A stretch of 10,529 bases of DNA from Euperipatoides rowelli (taxonomy: Eukaryota > Onychophora > Udeonychophora > Euonychophora > Peripatopsidae): NCBI GenBank assembly GCA_003024985.2, contig PXIH01S0036565.1, one strand, 5' to 3'. Numbering within the stretch: the stretch's first letter is position 1; each line of letters starts with the position of its first letter. Below are positions 7,805-10,529 of the stretch, piece after piece. The position numbers and the translations under genes are program-made. The notes beneath the pieces were generated by a model. It was not told the DNA's origin, did no database searches, and worked only from the letters and a program-made list of their open reading frames with translations.

Positions 7805-8365
7805 TGATTCATTGCAATTAGTTTATATAATTCTAAAATAATATTTCCTCTGTTTTATTACAATATTTTTGTTATGAAAAGGCAGAAATAAATATTTAAT
7901 GACAATAGGCTCTGATTTAGAATTGGAATGAATCAAAATGTTCAAAATTATTGATTTTCGTAAATGTAAATTAGCACTATCATCTGTGTTTATAAATAAA
8001 TATTTATATCTTAGAAATGAGATAGAGTAATATAAATTGGCAAAAAGTTTAATAGTATTATTAGGATTAAATTTACAAAAATTTAAGTAAATCTAACCAA
8101 AGAAAAATGAATACATTAAATTAGCGCATTTTTTGTATTTTTACAAAAAAATGGCTCTTAATTAGCATACCGCCAAATTTTAATCTGATAAGCTATGCTA
8201 ATTATCTTCTGGATATTAAAAGTATATCTACTTAAGATAACTGTTACAAAAAAATTAGAAAATTAAATTAAAAATTGGAGGAGTTATGTCAATTTTACTA
8301 AACCCTAAAAAGTGGCAGGCCATAGGGATTTTCCACTTAAAAATGAGCATTCCTGAAAGTGTTAA

Positions 8366-8490
8366 CTAAGTAAAAATATACAAAATAAGAATTTGGTGGA
8401 CTTGTTTGAAAATTTTCAATGCAGCGTGACTACAGATTAGGCCACACACAAAAAATGTGCAAAAAAAAATGAAGTTGAAAAAAGAAAAGT
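8366..8490. other. Short unique spacer
   Basis: This is sequence between the TTAA element and the purine-rich array. It is A-rich towards its right end, which grades into the array. No feature was recognised. Confidence 0.5.
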
Positions 8491-8636
8491 AAATGGATTA
8501 GGAGAAAAAGAAAATGGAATTGGGGGTAAATCAAATAGAATTGGAGAAAAATTCAAATGGAATTGGAGGGAAAAGAAAATGGAAAAAAAAACCCAGAATT
8601 CTTGAAAACATGAAAATGTAATTAGGGGGAAAGAAA
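8491..8636 (+). repeat. Degenerate 21-22 bp purine-rich minisatellite
   Basis: The word AAATGG or a close variant recurs at 8491, 8512, 8533 (AAATAG), 8555 and 8577, with a further unit at 8614 (AAATGTAATTAGGGGG). Spacings are 21, 21, 22, 22 and 37 bp. The approximate consensus is AAATGGAATTGGAGGRAAA. The + strand is almost entirely purine plus T, so strand asymmetry is strong. It is an old, decayed tandem array without coding potential. Confidence 0.75.
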
Positions 8637-8970
8637 ACGACTTTTTGGTATCCCTAGTATTGACTCCCTTGATGTATTTGATTCCTGGCTAAATGCAATT
8701 CATTGTGTAGCATGTCAAGTATACTATCTTTTAAAACTGGATATCATTGTTACTTTATAACAAGGATGTCTGCAGAAGAAAAAAAGGATCTTTTTAACTT
8801 TCTTCCCTGATTTTTTCACAAGTGTCAATAGATAACGTCCAGAATTTACTAATTTCTCATGATTCAAATGGTTGGGGTTGTAGTTCTGGGGCCCAGGTCC
8901 ATGAGATAGTCTATAAACAAATGCCATAAGACTCTACATTGTTATGACCAGAGGTGAAGAAAGGGGAGCA
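8637..8970. other. Spacer between two tandem arrays
   Basis: No gene is supported. A minus-strand open frame (8724-8927, 67 codons) has no recognisable domain and a basic, low-complexity middle (KKSGKKVKKI), so it is treated as chance. The right part becomes GC-richer and includes GGGGCCCAGGTCC near 8889-8901. A loosely inverted relative, CCCAGGGCCCC, occurs beyond the arrays near 9665-9675, so the whole block 8890-9680 might be one repeated unit. Confidence 0.5.
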
Positions 8971-9035
8971 TAAGCCTGGATAAGGAGAGCCGCAAGCATC
9001 CCTGTAAGCTTGGATAAGGGACCCGTAGGCCTAGC
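8971..9035 (+). repeat. Two degenerate 34-bp units at the left edge of the GGCC repeat block
   Basis: AAGC(C/T)TGGATAAGG occurs at 8972 and 9006, 34 bp apart, each followed by a purine/CC segment. The second runs into CCCGTAGGCCTAGCAAAGGTC and so joins the 95-bp units. These look like older, diverged relatives of the neighbouring 23-bp unit TAGGCCTGGTCAAAGG. Confidence 0.6.
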
Positions 9036-9225
9036 AAAGGTCAATAAAACATCAATACAAAAAAAAAGCTTATCAAATTTTCACACACAAGGTGCTCTAT
9101 AGGTCTGGACAAGGAACCCACAGGTTCATCAAAGGTCAACAAAACGTCCATCAACCAAAAAAAAAAAAGCTTATAAATTTTTCACACACAAAGGGCTTTA
9201 TAGGCCTGGTCAAAGGGGTCCTATA
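9036..9225 (+). repeat. 95-bp tandem duplication
   Basis: Copy A starts at 9036 and copy B at 9131. Both run AAAGGTCAA(T/C)AAAAC, a poly-A run, AAGCTTAT, AAATTTT or AAATTTTT, CACACACAA, then TATAGG(T/C)CTGG(A/T)CAA. The tail of each copy contains one unit of the 23-bp repeat. Copy B leads directly into the 23-bp array. Confidence 0.85.
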
Positions 9226-9620
9226 GGCCTGGTCAAAGGGGCCTTATAGGCCTGGTCAAATAAGCTTTATAGGCCTGGTCAAAGGGGCCTTATAGGCCTG
9301 GTTAAAGAGGCCTTATAGGCCAGGTCAAAGGGACCCTATAGGCTTGGTCAGAGGCCCTATAGGCCTGGTCAAAGGGGTCTTATAGGCCTGGTCAAAGGGG
9401 TCTTATAGGCCTGGTCAAAGGGGTCTTATAGGCCTGGTCAAAGAGGTATTATAGGCCTGGTCAAAGGGGCCCTATAGGCTAGGTTAGAGGCCCTATAGGC
9501 CTGGTCAAAAGAGCCCTGTAGGCCTGGTCAAAGGGGCATTATAGGCCTGGTTAAAGAGGCCTTGTAGGCCTGGTCAAAGAGGTCTTATAGGCCTGGTCAA
9601 AGGGACCACAGGTCCATCAA
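9199..9620 (+). repeat. 23-bp GGCC minisatellite, 18 copies
   Basis: The unit begins TAGGCCTGGTCAAAGG and ends with GGYCTTA-type sequence. Starts are at 9201, 9224, 9247, 9270, 9293, 9316, 9339, 9360, 9383, 9406, 9429, 9452, 9475, 9496, 9519, 9542, 9565 and 9588. Sixteen of the 18 units are 23 bp. Those starting at 9339 and 9475 are 21 bp, both begin TAGGCT and both contain AGAGGCCCTA. The array ends in GACCACAGGTCCATCAAA, which resembles the tail of the first 95-bp copy (9117-9133). A period of 23 is not a multiple of three, so no repeated protein is encoded. StuI-type AGGCCT words recur in most units. Confidence 0.95.
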
Positions 9621-10400
9621 AAAAGATTATCAAAAGTATGGAAGGGCTCCGCCTGGATTTCAGTCCCAGGGCCCCTATTAGAATGTGGGGGTCATGCCTA
9701 TAAGTCACATATAGTTGGATTTATTTGATATCGGTATGTTTTTACAATACTTGCCTTAATTACTACAGCGAGTAGCAGTTATATGTAAGTTACTTTTTAT
9801 CGTCAAGTCATGGAATAGACTTTAATTCCAGTTTATCTCAGCTGTTTTATTTTTAAATTTTCTTCTTACATGAACTTTCAATTCACTTTATTATAGAATT
9901 TCTAAATTTAATCCATTTATGTTTTTAAAAACATTTTAAATTTATATTTTTAAATGGAAATGTAGGCTAACAGATGTAACAAAATATCTAACATTTAATT
10001 AACCAACTAAATTATAAATATTCTCTAATTTTTATTACTTGGCTGCACAGGAATGTTTTGACATTTGCAAGCTTCAAGAAAAAGATGATGTTTTCCAAAT
10101 GTTTAATAAAAGTTAAGCCTGGTTAAACTTGACTTCAAATCAAATTGAAAGAAAGAGATAAAATATCACAATCGTGTAAAAATCTTTTAAATATTTTTTT
10201 ATTGCTCTTTCAGCTGTTTTTCAATGTCTTAAATATTTTATACAGTTTTATTTTTATTTTTTAAAGTAAAATAACACCAGTTGTCAAAAAAAAAAAAAAA
10301 AAAAGGAAAAATTGGTAGAATTTTGACAATAGGTTATCCATTTAATTTAATCAAAACGTGTTACACTAACCCAGGTTGTAAAGGCTACTAATAACCAGGA
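9621..10400. other. AT-rich stretch before the right-edge open frame
   Basis: The first 60 bp are GC-richer (GGGCTCCGCCTGG, CCCAGGGCCCC) and may belong to the repeat block. From about 9700 the DNA is AT-rich with T and A runs, including 19 consecutive A at 10286-10304. No gene, RNA or element boundary was recognised. Confidence 0.6.
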
Positions 10401-10529
10401 ATGGAACAAGTGGCCAAAGGAAGTAAAACATCCGATAGCCAAGCAGCTTCGTCACAACTTCCAACTATTCAGTTACAGAAGGAAAGAGGCAATGCCCCAC
10501 CAGTAGGTACAGAGGTAGACCTCAATAGG
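10401..10529 (+). CDS. Possible first coding exon, open to the window edge (partial)
   Basis: ATG 10401 lies in the context AGGAATGG, with G at -3 and G at +4, both favourable for animal initiation. The frame then stays open for 43 codons to the end of the window. It is preceded in frame by TAA 10392-10394, so ATG 10401 would be the first start unless an acceptor at CAG 10396-10398 is used. The peptide begins MEQVAKGSKTSDSQAASSQL and continues polar and Ser/Gln/Pro-rich, like a disordered N-terminus. Base composition is much more balanced than the preceding kilobase. I do not recognise the family. A competing frame is open from 10351 to a TAG near 10504, so the coding frame is uncertain. Confidence 0.3.
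   Translation, partial: MEQVAKGSKTSDSQAASSQLPTIQLQKERGNAPPVGTEVDLNR

Larger units (their letters stand above)
7336..8365. mobile_element. piggyBac-type non-autonomous element with TTAA duplications
   Basis: TTAA at 7336-7339 is followed by CACTTTCAGGA (7340-7350). Its exact reverse complement TCCTGAAAGTG (8351-8361) is followed by TTAA (8362-8365). This gives a 1022-bp element with an 11-bp perfect TIR and a 4-bp TTAA target duplication. Target TTAA is characteristic of piggyBac elements; Kolobok also uses TTAA and is the alternative. ATGGCCT occurs about 50 bp from the left end and its inverse about 40 bp from the right end, possibly subterminal binding sequence. There is no transposase frame inside; the interior is AT-rich with stops everywhere, a hairpin (7674-7720) and a small duplication (7751-7804). 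It would need a transposase supplied from elsewhere. Confidence 0.75.

Noticed and set aside
8724-8927. 67-codon minus-strand open frame with a basic stretch.
   Set aside because: No recognisable domain, AT-driven Lys/Phe composition and no supporting signals.
10351-10506. Alternative open frame overlapping the right-edge candidate exon.
   Set aside because: It closes at a TAG inside the window and lacks an ATG near its start, so the frame from ATG 10401 is preferred, though not proven.

Overview
This looks like a non-coding, strongly AT-rich stretch of a metazoan nuclear genome, most likely an arthropod. A hemipteran-type insect is only a guess, from the base composition and the recurring words TAGGCCTA and TACTGTA. 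There are no bacterial signals: no Shine-Dalgarno sites, no operons, no long reading frame. The longest open frames are about 60 to 80 codons and most are explained by repeats. No gene can be named with confidence.

The structured content is mainly mobile-element debris and minisatellites. (1) At 2600-4355 two copies of one short inverted-repeat transposon family lie tail to tail. Copy 1 (2603-3194) is compact. Copy 2 (3199-4352) is reversed, about twice as long, and carries a 48-bp minisatellite of 5 copies. Outer ends and internal sequence match in opposite orientation, including a 61-nt core with a single mismatch. (2) At 5437-5690 imperfect 42-44 bp inverted repeats suggest another small DNA element. 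(3) At 7336-8365 exact TTAA repeats flank an 11-bp perfect terminal inverted repeat, the signature of a piggyBac-type non-autonomous element. (4) At 8491-8636 there is a purine-rich degenerate 21-22 bp array. (5) At 8971-9620 a layered repeat contains 34-bp units, a 95-bp duplication and 18 tandem copies of a GGCC-bearing 23-bp unit, the last with a hint of a six-unit higher-order period.

Possible coding fragments are weak and short. Positions 3-161 read like a degraded piece of a non-LTR reverse transcriptase. Positions 10401-10529 begin with an ATG in good context and stay open to the window edge, with more balanced base composition; this is the best candidate for the start of a real gene. 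Smaller exon-like pieces with good splice-acceptor sequence lie at 6640-6716 and 4651-4752. The rest (162-2499, 4356-5436, 5691-6639, 8366-8490, 8637-8970 and 9621-10400) is AT-rich intergenic or intronic DNA with homopolymer runs and small duplications.

The main point of interest is transposon biology: the tail-to-tail element pair with its near-identical core and embedded minisatellite, the new TTAA element, and the 23-bp array that appears to have expanded from the tail of a 95-bp unit.
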